Notes: generated from the letters alone by a model not told the origin. Shown: positions 7,186-14,163, counted from the stretch's first letter. The stretch: 17,227 nt of DNA from an uncultured Lachnospiraceae bacterium (GCA_902783205.1 CACZQE010000205.1:1-17227); one strand, 5' to 3'. Numbers and translations: made by a program.

Positions 7186-7791
7186 CTCCTTCATTTCTCT
7201 GATAAAATCCTCATGCAGTACAGTCCTGCATGCATGGCTCTCTATGATAGCATGGATAGTCTCTGCGCATTCATCCAGTCTGCCCTCATGGTTGCAGACC
7301 AGATATTCATAATTCTCGATGGTATCGGCCTCCTCGACCGCCCGCCGCATCCGCTTTTCGATCTGTTCCTGACTCTCGGTCCCTCTGCCTGTCAGACGCT
7401 TTCTGAGAACTTCCGCTGAAGGCGCAGTCACAAAGACAAGAACCGCATCCGGATATTGTTCCCTGATCTTTAAAGCTCCCTGAACCTCAATCTCAAGGAT
7501 GACTACATGTCCGGCCTCCAGCTCGTCTTCTACAAACTTCCTGGGTGTACCGTAATAGTGGTCCACATACCTTGCATACTCGATCAGGCCGTTATAGTCG
7601 ATCATCTTAAGGAATTCCGACTGAGTCCGGAAAAAGTAATCCACACCGTCGACTTCACCCTGCCTGGGATCTCTTGTGGTCGCCGAAACAGACAGGCTGT
7701 AGCCGTATTTTTCCACCAGTTTTCTGGAGATGGTTCCTTTTCCGGCACCGGAAAATCCGGAGATAACAACGAGTGTTCCTTTACGCTTCAT
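7168..7791 (-). CDS. gmk: Guanylate kinase
   Basis: Gmk phosphorylates GMP to GDP with ATP in the cytoplasm, feeding GTP, dGTP and (p)ppGpp pools. From the chosen ATG at 7791 the protein is 207 residues, the normal length. It opens MKRKGTLVVISGFSGAGKGT with the P-loop at 12-20. The GMP-binding part SVSATTRDPRQGEVDGVDYFF follows (34-54), then ILEIEVQGALKIR (98-110) and RLTGRGTES (132-140). An upstream in-frame start at 7839 would add 16 residues unlike the family. The 7791 start has GGGGAG at good spacing and overlaps the remA end by 11 bp (ATGAAGCGTAA), so translation is coupled. Position between remA and rpoZ is typical for Firmicutes. Confidence 0.97.
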   Translation of the reverse strand: MKRKGTLVVISGFSGAGKGTISRKLVEKYGYSLSVSATTRDPRQGEVDGVDYFFRTQSEFLKMIDYNGLIEYARYVDHYYGTPRKFVEDELEAGHVVILEIEVQGALKIREQYPDAVLVFVTAPSAEVLRKRLTGRGTESQEQIEKRMRRAVEEADTIENYEYLVCNHEGRLDECAETIHAIIESHACRTVLHEDFIREMKEGLRGC

Positions 7792-8062
7792 ACTCCTCTT
7801 CTCCCCTCTCTTCAATCCTGCCTCTGCATCTGCCTGCAAGGGTATCCGTCGTCAGTGCGGAAAGAACAAGGAAGCCGCTGTCCATCACTAGGACGGACCT
7901 GGTCCTTCTGCCGCAGGTGGCGTCTATGGCCCTTCCTTCGTCTCTCGCATTCTGTATCATTCTTTTGATCGGGGCCGCTTCCGTACCCACGATCGATACG
8001 ATCTTATCACGGTTTACGACATTGCCGAAACCGACACCAACAAATGAACCCGGATTATTCAA
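7781..8062 (-). CDS. remA: RemA/DUF370-family DNA-binding regulator
   Basis: RemA of Bacillus subtilis is a small DNA-binding activator of extracellular matrix and osmoprotection genes. This 93-residue protein has the family core GVGFGNVVNRDKIVSIVG (9-26), APIKRMIQNARDEG (30-43) and IDATCGRRTRSVLVMDSG (46-63). The usual DATYGRRTR reads DATCGRRTR, and the N-terminus is longer than in typical members. No in-frame ATG exists near the start. The best start is TTG at 8062, overlapping the yicC stop by 8 bp, with AGGTG seven bases upstream. The C-terminal end overlaps gmk. Family and position (yicC-remA-gmk) agree; whether it regulates matrix genes here is unknown. Confidence 0.88.
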   Translation of the reverse strand: MNNPGSFVGVGFGNVVNRDKIVSIVGTEAAPIKRMIQNARDEGRAIDATCGRRTRSVLVMDSGFLVLSALTTDTLAGRCRGRIEERGEEEYEA

Positions 8063-8933
8063 TGTTCTGCACCTGTTCCCTGATCTTCTCTATATCTGTC
8101 TTCAGCTCGATTGCGTAATCCGAAACGGACTGGTCATTGGCCTTGGAAAGGATGGTGTTGGCTTCCCGGTTCATCTCCTGGGCAATAAAGTCAAGCTTCC
8201 TTCCGACATTTCCTCCCTGTGCCAGCACATCCCGCATGGAAGAGATATGACTGCGAAGGCGGACCGTCTCCTCATCTACGGAAATCTTGTCAGCATAGAT
8301 CACAACCTCCGCCGCGATCCGGTTCTCGTCAATGGTAGTATCCTCCAGGAGGGTTCTGACCTTTTCTTCCAGACGGCTGCGGTAATCTGCCACCATCCTG
8401 GGATAGCGGGTTTCCACCACGGCAACATTTTCCTCCATGGCGGAGAGCTTGCCGAGAATGTCCTCGCGAAGGCTGTCACCTTCCGCGCTCCTGCTGTCGG
8501 TAAACTTTGTCAGGGCTCCGCTGACCGCTTCCATAAGCTCCTCTTCCAGATGAGCTTCGTCAATGGCCGCGTCCTCCAGGCTCATGACTTCCGGAAGCCT
8601 TCCGATCTGGTAAACACCGGTCTCGTTCCGGATCCCCAGATCTTCCGCCAGGGTGGTCAGGGCATCATAGTAGGCCTTTCCCAGTTCCCTGTTCAGCTTT
8701 ACGACACTGGCCTTCTCGGACAGGTCTTCATAAGAGATGAAAACATCCACTTTTCCTCTGCTGATCTGCTTCTTCAGAAAAGACCGGATGGCCTGTTCAA
8801 AGCAGTTCAGCTTTCTGGGCATCTTAATACTGATATCACAGTACCTGTGATTGACGGCTTTCATCTCAACTGTAAACTTACTGTCTTCAGACACATACTC
8901 GCTATGGCCGAAGCCAGTCATACTCTTTATCAA
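8055..8933 (-). CDS. yicC: YicC/YloC-family endoribonuclease
   Basis: YicC proteins are conserved endoribonucleases implicated in RNA turnover. The 292-residue product opens (M)IKSMTGFGHSEY, the family's typical N-terminus, and ends with the DUF1732 domain. That domain includes GRKLDFIAQEMNREANTILSKA and closes SDYAIELKTDIEKIREQVQNIE. I chose TTG at 8933 because it gives exactly this N-terminus and has AGGTGA about five bases upstream. A GTG at 8942 would lie inside that Shine-Dalgarno. It is the first gene after the promoter at 9024-9052, with a leader of about 85 bases holding a GC hairpin. The stop overlaps the remA start. B. subtilis has the same order (yloC-remA-gmk-rpoZ). Confidence 0.94.
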   Translation of the reverse strand: MIKSMTGFGHSEYVSEDSKFTVEMKAVNHRYCDISIKMPRKLNCFEQAIRSFLKKQISRGKVDVFISYEDLSEKASVVKLNRELGKAYYDALTTLAEDLGIRNETGVYQIGRLPEVMSLEDAAIDEAHLEEELMEAVSGALTKFTDSRSAEGDSLREDILGKLSAMEENVAVVETRYPRMVADYRSRLEEKVRTLLEDTTIDENRIAAEVVIYADKISVDEETVRLRSHISSMRDVLAQGGNVGRKLDFIAQEMNREANTILSKANDQSVSDYAIELKTDIEKIREQVQNIE

Positions 8934-8960
8934 AGAATTCACCTCATATCTTTACAGACC

Positions 8961-8975
8961 GCCGGCCGTGCCGGC
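8961..8975 (-). other. GC hairpin in the yicC leader
   Basis: Two GCCGGC copies (itself a palindrome) separated by three bases can pair as a 6-bp stem in the untranslated leader of yicC, about 15 bases before the Shine-Dalgarno. No uridine run follows. A regulatory role is conceivable but unproven. Confidence 0.4.
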
Positions 8976-9023
8976 AAAACTTCTGCCGCGTCAAAGGACA
9001 CTACGGCATAATTACAAACATTA

Positions 9024-9052
9024 ATTATAAAAGAAAATGTCTGATTAGTCAA
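9024..9052 (-). promoter_or_regulatory. Sigma-A promoter for yicC-remA-gmk-rpoZ-vanZ
   Basis: On the minus strand TTGACT (9052-9047) and TATAAT (9029-9024) are separated by 17 bases. This is the closest to consensus in the window. Predicted start is near 9017. It lies immediately downstream of the recU terminator, so this transcription unit is cleanly separated from the upstream operon. Confidence 0.85.
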
Positions 9053-9058
9053 TGCAAT

Positions 9059-9083
9059 AAAAAAGCGGGCTCACTGAGCCCGC
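9059..9083 (-). terminator. Intrinsic terminator of the nitroreductase-MATE-recU operon
   Basis: GCGGGCTCA and TGAGCCCGC form a near-perfect GC-rich stem with a tiny loop (9083-9065). It is followed on the minus strand by six T residues and then ATT. The recU stop codon TGA (9073-9071) lies inside the 3' arm of the stem. Confidence 0.9.
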
Positions 9084-9607
9084 AGGGAAAGGTCTTTTTC
9101 AAGACATTTCAGGTAATGCATGGGAAGACCGCCGGCCGAAGGCACATAGAAACGGGAGTCCAGCTCTTCAAACTTGAAATGCTTTTTCCCTCCCTCTTCC
9201 ATCCGCTTCCAGAACTTCATCATCTCTTCATAGCGCATATAGTAGCAGATCTGTCGGGCCGTGTAATAGATCAGGAGAAAGCTGATGCCTTTCTGCCCTT
9301 CGAACTGCCGCATGAAATCCACCTGGTGGGGATGAAGATTCTGCAGGGAAAATGTGTCGGTGGCGCATTCCTTTGCGTCGAAACAGACAGGGATTCCCTG
9401 TATGGCGCCGATATAGTCCACCGTACTTTTCTTCTCAAAATAAGCAAGAGTAATATGGCGGGACTCCTTATCAAACTTTACCGGCGTGATCGGAGTCGGA
9501 ATCTTCTCCATCAGGGCCAGGCCCTCTTCTCTGTATTTTTCATTTGCGTAATTAACCATCTCTTCGAGAACAGATCCCCGAAGACCTCTTGAACTCCATG
9601 TTGCCAT
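9071..9607 (-). CDS. recU: Holliday junction resolvase RecU
   Basis: RecU cleaves four-way DNA junctions in homologous recombination and chromosome segregation in Firmicutes, replacing RuvC. The 178-residue protein begins SSRGLRGSVLEEMVNYANEK and continues KIPTPITPVKF. The active-site region is FEKKSTVDYIG (57-67, D64) and CFDAKEC (75-81, D77 and K79). D77 and K79 align with the family E-x-K metal site. NLHPHQVDFMRQFEGQKGISF (from 90) is also typical. ATG 9607 has GAGGTGA at ideal spacing. The MATE stop is formed by the first bases of that stretch, so the genes are coupled. RecU usually neighbours a class A penicillin-binding protein; here it follows a MATE exporter and a nitroreductase. The terminator stem includes its last codons. 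Confidence 0.93.
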   Translation of the reverse strand: MATWSSRGLRGSVLEEMVNYANEKYREEGLALMEKIPTPITPVKFDKESRHITLAYFEKKSTVDYIGAIQGIPVCFDAKECATDTFSLQNLHPHQVDFMRQFEGQKGISFLLIYYTARQICYYMRYEEMMKFWKRMEEGGKKHFKFEELDSRFYVPSAGGLPMHYLKCLEKDLSLRAQ

Positions 9608-9616
9608 ATTTTCACC

Positions 9617-10984
9617 TCAGGCAGATGCCGCATACCTGCGGGCAAGCCGCCGGTATAAAACTGTAAAAGCAGTGATGACCAGGATGCCCGTCAGGATCCA
9701 GGATACAGGATAGACAATCAGGAGCAGCCTGAATATATGAAATTTCCTGTCCACTGTCAGAATCCATATAATACGCAGCAGGCAGGTGCCGAAGACCGTC
9801 AGGATGGTAGGCGAAAGGGAATCTCCGAATCCCCGCATACAGGCTCCCGTAATCTCATAGGAGCAGGCCAGCCACTGAAAGAGGAGGATATAGCGCATCC
9901 TCTCTACTGCATATTTTATGACTTCGGGGTCTTTTGTGAAAAGGCCCGCGATGGGATGCCCTGCCGATACGATCAGAACATTCATGAACATGCAGGCTGC
10001 CACGCCGGCTCCCATGCACAGAAGGAGGACCCTTAAGCAGCGCTTCATATTCCGGGCACCGAAATTCTGCCCGGCGAATGTTGTGGCTGCCTGGGCAAAT
10101 CCGTTGATGGAATAAAAGCAGATTCCTTCGAAATTCTGGCAGATGCTGCAGCCTGCTATGGCTGCCGCCCCGTATCCGTTCACCGCTGTCTGGACACATA
10201 CATTTGCCACGGAAAAGACTGTGCCCTGCAGGCCAGTGGGAACACCGATCATCAGGATCCTTCCTGCCTCATATCTGTGCAGCCGCAGCTTTTTCGGATC
10301 AAATCGGATATCGGTCTCCTCAGTCATCAAAAAGTATACCACGAGACCGGCGCTTATGGTGTTGGCAATCGATGTGGCAAGGGCAACTCCGGCCACGCCC
10401 CATCCGAAAGCCACCACAAAGATCACGTTCAGGACGGCATTGATCACACCTGACAGGATCAGACACCGGACCGGTCTTCTGCTGTCTCCCACGCTTCGCA
10501 GGACAGCGGCGCCGAAGTTATAGACCATGATCCCCGGCATGCCCAGACTGTATACCCGCAGATAGATAATAGACAATGGCAGCACCTCTTCGGGGATGGC
10601 CATCAGCATAAGGATAGGATGGGCCAGAAGGAGGACGCTGGCCATCAGGCCCAGGCCTCCCACAAGAGCCAGAAACATGGATGTATGCACGGCTGCGGAA
10701 ATCCTGTCCTTCCTGCCCTCGCCTATATAGTTTGCAATAACGACCGATGTGCCTGCAGAAGTACCCACAAAAAGGGTGACGAAAAGCATGACGACAGCGG
10801 AATTGCTTCCCACTGCCGCCAGAGCACGGCTGCTGGCAAATCTTCCGATCACCGCCACGTCCACAGCATTAAACATCTGCTGCAGCATACTCCCCGCCGC
10901 CAGGGGCAGGGCAAAAAGCAGGATCTTGTCAAAGAGAGAGCCATGCAGCATATCCATTTGTGAAGATTTCTTCTTAAAGGTCAT
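9617..10984 (-). CDS. MATE-family multidrug/organic cation exporter
   Basis: MATE proteins export cationic drugs or metabolites across the cytoplasmic membrane in exchange for Na+ or H+. The 455-residue length fits, with about 12 hydrophobic spans along the protein. Recognisable parts are LLFALPLAAGSMLQQMFNAVD and VAVIGRFA in helix 1, AAVGSNSAVVMLF in helix 2, ANYIGEGR after helix 3, and LRSVGDSRRPV in the fifth-helix loop. The second half repeats this pattern (FAGQNFGARNMKR, MRGFGDSLSPT). The ATG overlaps the nitroreductase stop by 11 bp. No strong Shine-Dalgarno is present, so it may depend on coupling; M10 or M12 are alternative starts. The substrate cannot be inferred. Confidence 0.93.
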   Translation of the reverse strand: MTFKKKSSQMDMLHGSLFDKILLFALPLAAGSMLQQMFNAVDVAVIGRFASSRALAAVGSNSAVVMLFVTLFVGTSAGTSVVIANYIGEGRKDRISAAVHTSMFLALVGGLGLMASVLLLAHPILMLMAIPEEVLPLSIIYLRVYSLGMPGIMVYNFGAAVLRSVGDSRRPVRCLILSGVINAVLNVIFVVAFGWGVAGVALATSIANTISAGLVVYFLMTEETDIRFDPKKLRLHRYEAGRILMIGVPTGLQGTVFSVANVCVQTAVNGYGAAAIAGCSICQNFEGICFYSINGFAQAATTFAGQNFGARNMKRCLRVLLLCMGAGVAACMFMNVLIVSAGHPIAGLFTKDPEVIKYAVERMRYILLFQWLACSYEITGACMRGFGDSLSPTILTVFGTCLLRIIWILTVDRKFHIFRLLLIVYPVSWILTGILVITAFTVLYRRLARRYAASA

Positions 10985-11840
10985 AGTAAGCTACCACGTA
11001 ATACTCTTCCGGCAGCTTTGCATCCCACATGGATGGGGGAGTGCCCATCCGCCAATGATTACTCTCATTTCCGTAGAGAGAATATGCCATATCAAAATTG
11101 AGCATGGTCGCGCCGCAGTCAAGTCCCCTGTCCTCATCCGAAGTCATCTCCTCTTTGGTGGTACAAAGAAGCAGGAGCTTGTCTCCTATAATATAGCGGT
11201 AGGGCTGCCTGTTCAGGAAACTGGGAGCAAGGCTGGCCCCATAGAGGGCCTGGTCCAGAGTGGAATCAATACTGCCTCCATCCCAGTCCACAGGACAGTT
11301 CCATACATGGTCAAATACCAGTTCCGTCTGAGCAATCTTGGGCGCCGCATGGCCGGACCGCTTCTTAAATGCCTTGCCGGAAGGATTCAGAATATCGATC
11401 CGCTTCATGAGAGGATCTTTCTTTCTGTATCCGCAGGCGAAAATGCTGACCACCTCCAGGTCAGACTTAAAGAGGAGGGCATGCTTTACCATGTCACCGT
11501 CACCTACAGTCAGCCAGCAGCCATCCAGTCCGCAATCCGTCATCTTCAGGAGCATATCCTCCCCCAGATATCCGGCATTTTCCAGATAGTGGTCCTTCTT
11601 CTCAGAAAGGATGACCAGGTAGGCCGGGGCGCCAAAAGAATAACCCTTATAACCTGCCGTACCTTCCAGGCGGCCTGCAGCCTCATCCGTAAAGATCATG
11701 AGCTCTGTGCCAATCTCTGGAAAGAGACGCTTGGCCTTGGGAAAATACGCCCGGATCTTCTCCAGGGTCTCTTCCTCCACTTTCTTTTTCCGGTACTCAC
11801 GAATGGACTCTCTTTTTTTCATCAGATCCATATACTTCAT
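10974..11840 (-). CDS. Nitroreductase-family flavoprotein (TM1586-like)
   Basis: The protein is probably an FMN-dependent oxidoreductase of unknown substrate. The 288-residue product opens MKYMDLMKKRESIREYRKK, matching the nitroreductase N-terminal R-x-S-x-R-x-(F/Y) FMN-phosphate motif. The second half contains ASLAPSFLNRQPYRYII (202-218) and DRGLDCGATMLNFDMAYSL (237-255), typical of TM1586-like members. An ATG at 11855 would place the strong GGAGGTGA inside the gene; from the chosen ATG at 11840 that site is five bases upstream. It is first in an operon with MATE and recU. The promoter carries an inverted repeat over its -35, hinting at a regulator. A redox-stress or detoxification role with the exporter is inference. 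Confidence 0.85.
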   Translation of the reverse strand: MKYMDLMKKRESIREYRKKKVEEETLEKIRAYFPKAKRLFPEIGTELMIFTDEAAGRLEGTAGYKGYSFGAPAYLVILSEKKDHYLENAGYLGEDMLLKMTDCGLDGCWLTVGDGDMVKHALLFKSDLEVVSIFACGYRKKDPLMKRIDILNPSGKAFKKRSGHAAPKIAQTELVFDHVWNCPVDWDGGSIDSTLDQALYGASLAPSFLNRQPYRYIIGDKLLLLCTTKEEMTSDEDRGLDCGATMLNFDMAYSLYGNESNHWRMGTPPSMWDAKLPEEYYVVAYYDL

Positions 11841-11900
11841 ACCATTCACCTCCATGCAGCAATATCTGTTAAAAATGTATCATCAGTCTTATGTATCTAT

Positions 11901-11929
11901 ATTATACCGTGGCTTGCCGGATTAAACAA
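11901..11929 (-). promoter_or_regulatory. Sigma-A promoter of the nitroreductase operon
   Basis: On the minus strand TTGTTT (11929-11924) and TATAAT (11906-11901) are separated by 17 bases. Predicted start is near 11894, giving a leader of about 54 bases before ATG 11840. The -35 overlaps the inverted repeat at 11925-11940. Confidence 0.75.
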
Positions 11930-11940
11930 GAGAGCTTGTT
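11925..11940. promoter_or_regulatory. Inverted repeat over the nitroreductase -35 (candidate operator)
   Basis: AACAAG-AGAG-CTTGTT is a perfect 6-bp dyad with a 4-base centre. Its left arm covers most of the -35 hexamer of the nitroreductase promoter. Placement is typical of a repressor site that blocks polymerase. No regulator gene lies nearby in the window, and the identity of any binding protein is unknown. Confidence 0.5.
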
Positions 11941-11984
11941 GCCGGGATTGATAAATCACCGGTTCCCCCTGTCAGCGCCGGGAT

Positions 11985-12016
11985 AAATAAAAAGAGCGCT
12001 GCTTAAAGCAACGCTC
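11985..12016 (-). terminator. Terminator of tRNA-Pro
   Basis: On the minus strand GAGCGTTGCT pairs with AGCAGCGCTC (one T-G wobble) around a 3-base loop (12016-11994). TTTTTATTT follows. It lies 12 bases past the end of the tRNA. It also separates the tRNA from the nitroreductase promoter. Confidence 0.88.
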
Positions 12017-12028
12017 CCATAATAAAAA

Positions 12029-12103
12029 TCGGGGTAACAAGATTCGAACTTGCGACCTCACGGCCCCCAGCCGTGCGCTCTAACCAAACTGAGCCATACC
12101 CCG
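12029..12103 (-). tRNA. tRNA-Pro (anticodon GGG)
   Basis: The minus strand folds into a complete 75-base cloverleaf. The acceptor stem is CGGGGTA/TACCCCG with discriminator A. The D stem is GCTC/GAGC, and the T arm is GCAAG-TTCGAAT-CTTGT. The anticodon stem is CACGG/CCGTG with loop CTGGGGG, so positions 34-36 are GGG, reading proline codons CCC and CCU. The 3' CCA is not encoded and must be added by the CCA-adding enzyme. It has its own promoter and terminator. Confidence 0.97.
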
Positions 12104-12115
12104 ATTCCATTAGGT

Positions 12116-12144
12116 ATTATACAGCATGGAAAAGTTAAATTCAA
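12116..12144 (-). promoter_or_regulatory. Promoter of tRNA-Pro
   Basis: On the minus strand TTGAAT (12144-12139) and TATAAT (12121-12116) are separated by 17 bases. Predicted start near 12109 is only about six bases before the mature 5' end of the tRNA. The 58-bp interval between glmS and the tRNA shows no clear glmS terminator. Confidence 0.78.
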
Positions 12145-12161
12145 CCATATTTTACATTTTT

Positions 12162-14000
12162 TTATTCAACTGTTACACTCTTGGCCAGATTCCTGGGCTT
12201 ATCCACGTCCAGACCCTTGGAAACACTGACATAATATCCCATCAGCTGCAGGGGGATGATGGCCAGTGAATTTACGAAAAGAGGATCTGTCTGGGGTACG
12301 TAAACCGGGAAATCCACTGTGTCTTCCACACTGTAGTTTCCGTATACGGTCTCTCCCATCAGATATGCACCCCGGCTCTTAACCTCTACCAGGTTGCTGA
12401 TGGTCTTCTCGTATAATTCCTCCTGGGTCAGGAGCCCGATAACCAGGATGCCGTCCTCGATCAGGCTGATGGTGCCGTGCTTGAGCTCACCTGCCGCATA
12501 GGCCTCGGAATGAACATAGCTGATTTCCTTCATCTTCAGGCTGCCTTCCAGGCAGATCGCATAATCAAGGCCGCGGCCGATAAAAAAGATATCCTTTGCG
12601 TTGGAGAACTTGGATGCAAACCACTGGATCCTTTCCTTGTCTTCCAGGATCTTCTCGATCTTGTCCGGCAGAGTCTGCACTTCTTTGATCATGCTTGTGT
12701 AACGTGCCTCGTCAATCTTTCCTCTGACTTTTGCAAACTGGATGGCCAGAAGGTATCCTGCCGCAAGCTGTGCGCTGTAGGCCTTGGTAGTGGCAACAGC
12801 GATCTCGGGACCTGCCAGAGTGTATAATACATTGTCAGCTTCCCTGGCGATGGAGGATCCGATCACATTGACGATACCCATGGTACGGATGCCTCTGGAT
12901 TTGGCTTCCCTCAGGGCAGCAAGGCTGTCTGCCGTCTCTCCGGACTGGCTGATGATGATTACAAGACAGTCATCTGTCAGGATGGGATTACGATAACGGA
13001 ATTCAGACCCCAGATCCACTTCCACGGGAATCCTTGCCAGACTCTCTATAACATATTTCAGGGAAATACCTACATGGTAGGCACTTCCGCAGGCCACGAT
13101 ATGAATGCGGCCGATCTGGTTGATCACTTCTTCGGTGAGGCCTGCTTCACTTAAATCGATAACATCACCGTGGATTACGGAATAAAGGGTATCCCTGACT
13201 GCCTTGGGCTGCTCATGGATCTCTTTCATCATGTAATGCTCGAAACCGCCTTTTTCTGCTGCTTCCTCATCCCACTCGATGACAGTCTGCTCTTTTTCGA
13301 TCTCTTCTTTGTCGATATTGTAAAATGTAACTGCCTGGTCTGTGATCCGGGCCATTTCCAGGTTGCCGATATAATAAACGTTTCTGGTGTATTTCAGGAT
13401 AGCCGGCACGTCGGAAGCCACAAAGAACTCGCCCTCGTTGGTACCAATGATCATGGGGCTGTCTTTTCTGGAAGCATAGAGCTCTCCCGGGAAGTCGCGG
13501 AACATAACCACCAGGGCATAGGAACCGCGGATCCGCAGCATGGACTCGCAGAGAGCATCGATGGGATCGCCGTCATACTTCTTGAAGTAGTAGTCAACAA
13601 GGTTTACTGCAACCTCTGTATCTGTCTGGGAATAGAAGGTATATCCTTTTTTCTCAAGGACTTCCTTCAGTTCCTGATAGTTCTCGATGATTCCGTTGTG
13701 AACTGCCACAACAGACCGGTCGTTGGACACATGGGGATGGGCATTGGTCTCTGAAGGCTCGCCGTGGGTTGCCCACCTGGTATGGCCGATTCCGCAGCAT
13801 CCGGAAACAGCGTTGCCGTCGTCGGTTTTCTCCATAAGCATTTTCAGGCGTCCCTTTGCCCTTACCACTACCGCATCATCATCGCCCTGACGGACTGCGA
13901 TGCCTGCCGAGTCATAGCCTCTGTATTCCAGTTTGGACAGACCTTCAAGCAGAAGGGGTGCCGCCTGTTTTTTTCCTAAATATCCTACGATTCCACACAT
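12162..14000 (-). CDS. glmS: Glutamine--fructose-6-phosphate aminotransferase (isomerizing)
   Basis: GlmS makes glucosamine-6-phosphate from fructose-6-phosphate and glutamine, the first committed step to UDP-GlcNAc for peptidoglycan. The 612-residue length is standard. The N-terminal glutaminase opens MCGIVGYLG, and Cys2 becomes the catalytic N-terminal nucleophile after Met removal. It also has GHTRWATHGEPSETNAHPH (72-90) and HNGIIENYQELK (101-112). Two SIS sugar-isomerase domains follow, with CGSAYHVG (304-311), SQSGETADS (351-359) and ATTKAYSAQ (403-411). The C-terminus DKPRNLAKSVTVE matches the family end loop. ATG 14000 has AAGGAG upstream. The leader is only about 40 bases, so the glmS ribozyme of many Firmicutes is absent. 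Confidence 0.98.
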   Translation of the reverse strand: MCGIVGYLGKKQAAPLLLEGLSKLEYRGYDSAGIAVRQGDDDAVVVRAKGRLKMLMEKTDDGNAVSGCCGIGHTRWATHGEPSETNAHPHVSNDRSVVAVHNGIIENYQELKEVLEKKGYTFYSQTDTEVAVNLVDYYFKKYDGDPIDALCESMLRIRGSYALVVMFRDFPGELYASRKDSPMIIGTNEGEFFVASDVPAILKYTRNVYYIGNLEMARITDQAVTFYNIDKEEIEKEQTVIEWDEEAAEKGGFEHYMMKEIHEQPKAVRDTLYSVIHGDVIDLSEAGLTEEVINQIGRIHIVACGSAYHVGISLKYVIESLARIPVEVDLGSEFRYRNPILTDDCLVIIISQSGETADSLAALREAKSRGIRTMGIVNVIGSSIAREADNVLYTLAGPEIAVATTKAYSAQLAAGYLLAIQFAKVRGKIDEARYTSMIKEVQTLPDKIEKILEDKERIQWFASKFSNAKDIFFIGRGLDYAICLEGSLKMKEISYVHSEAYAAGELKHGTISLIEDGILVIGLLTQEELYEKTISNLVEVKSRGAYLMGETVYGNYSVEDTVDFPVYVPQTDPLFVNSLAIIPLQLMGYYVSVSKGLDVDKPRNLAKSVTVE

Positions 14001-14046
14001 ATGATTAATCTCCTTATTCTTGTAGTCATTTTGAACATATGAAAGT

Positions 14047-14075
14047 ATTATACACTAAAAGTCAAGGATTGTTAA
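14047..14075 (-). promoter_or_regulatory. Promoter of glmS
   Basis: On the minus strand TTAACA (14075-14070) and TATAAT (14052-14047) are separated by 17 bases. Predicted start is near 14040, leaving a leader of about 40 bases before ATG 14000. A TTGACT closer in is only 7 bases from the -10 and so is not usable as its -35. The promoter is divergent from that of the HAD gene. Confidence 0.75.
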
Positions 14076-14108
14076 TTTAAATTATCATTTCATTTCTTTT
14101 ACATGATA

Positions 14109-14137
14109 TTGATTTATGTTCAGACATCCTGTATACT
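14109..14137 (+). promoter_or_regulatory. Promoter of the HAD phosphatase gene
   Basis: TTGATT (14109-14114) and TATACT (14132-14137) are separated by 17 bases. Predicted start near 14144 leaves a very short leader before the AAGGAG (14150-14155) and ATG 14164. This also rules out the upstream in-frame ATG at 14116, which lies inside the promoter. Confidence 0.7.
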
Positions 14138-14163
14138 TGCCGGGTATGAAAGGAGAAAGACTG

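Noticed and set aside
7773..9011. Long open frame on the plus strand opposite yicC, remA and gmk
   Set aside because: It mirrors three well-supported minus-strand genes with family motifs. Its translation has no recognisable domain, no Shine-Dalgarno and crosses the yicC promoter leader.
10749..11951. 400-codon plus-strand frame opposite the nitroreductase and the start of the MATE gene
   Set aside because: Antisense shadow of two genes with clear motifs. It also runs through the nitroreductase promoter and has no homology I recognise.
11941..11990. Two short copies of GCCGGGAT followed by AT-rich bases
   Set aside because: Only 8 bases match, the flanks diverge and there are just two copies; chance is the simplest explanation.
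14001..14163. glmS ribozyme or another riboswitch in the glmS/HAD intergenic region
   Set aside because: The interval is AT-rich, holds two divergent promoters and leaves only about 40 bases of leader. No ribozyme core is visible.
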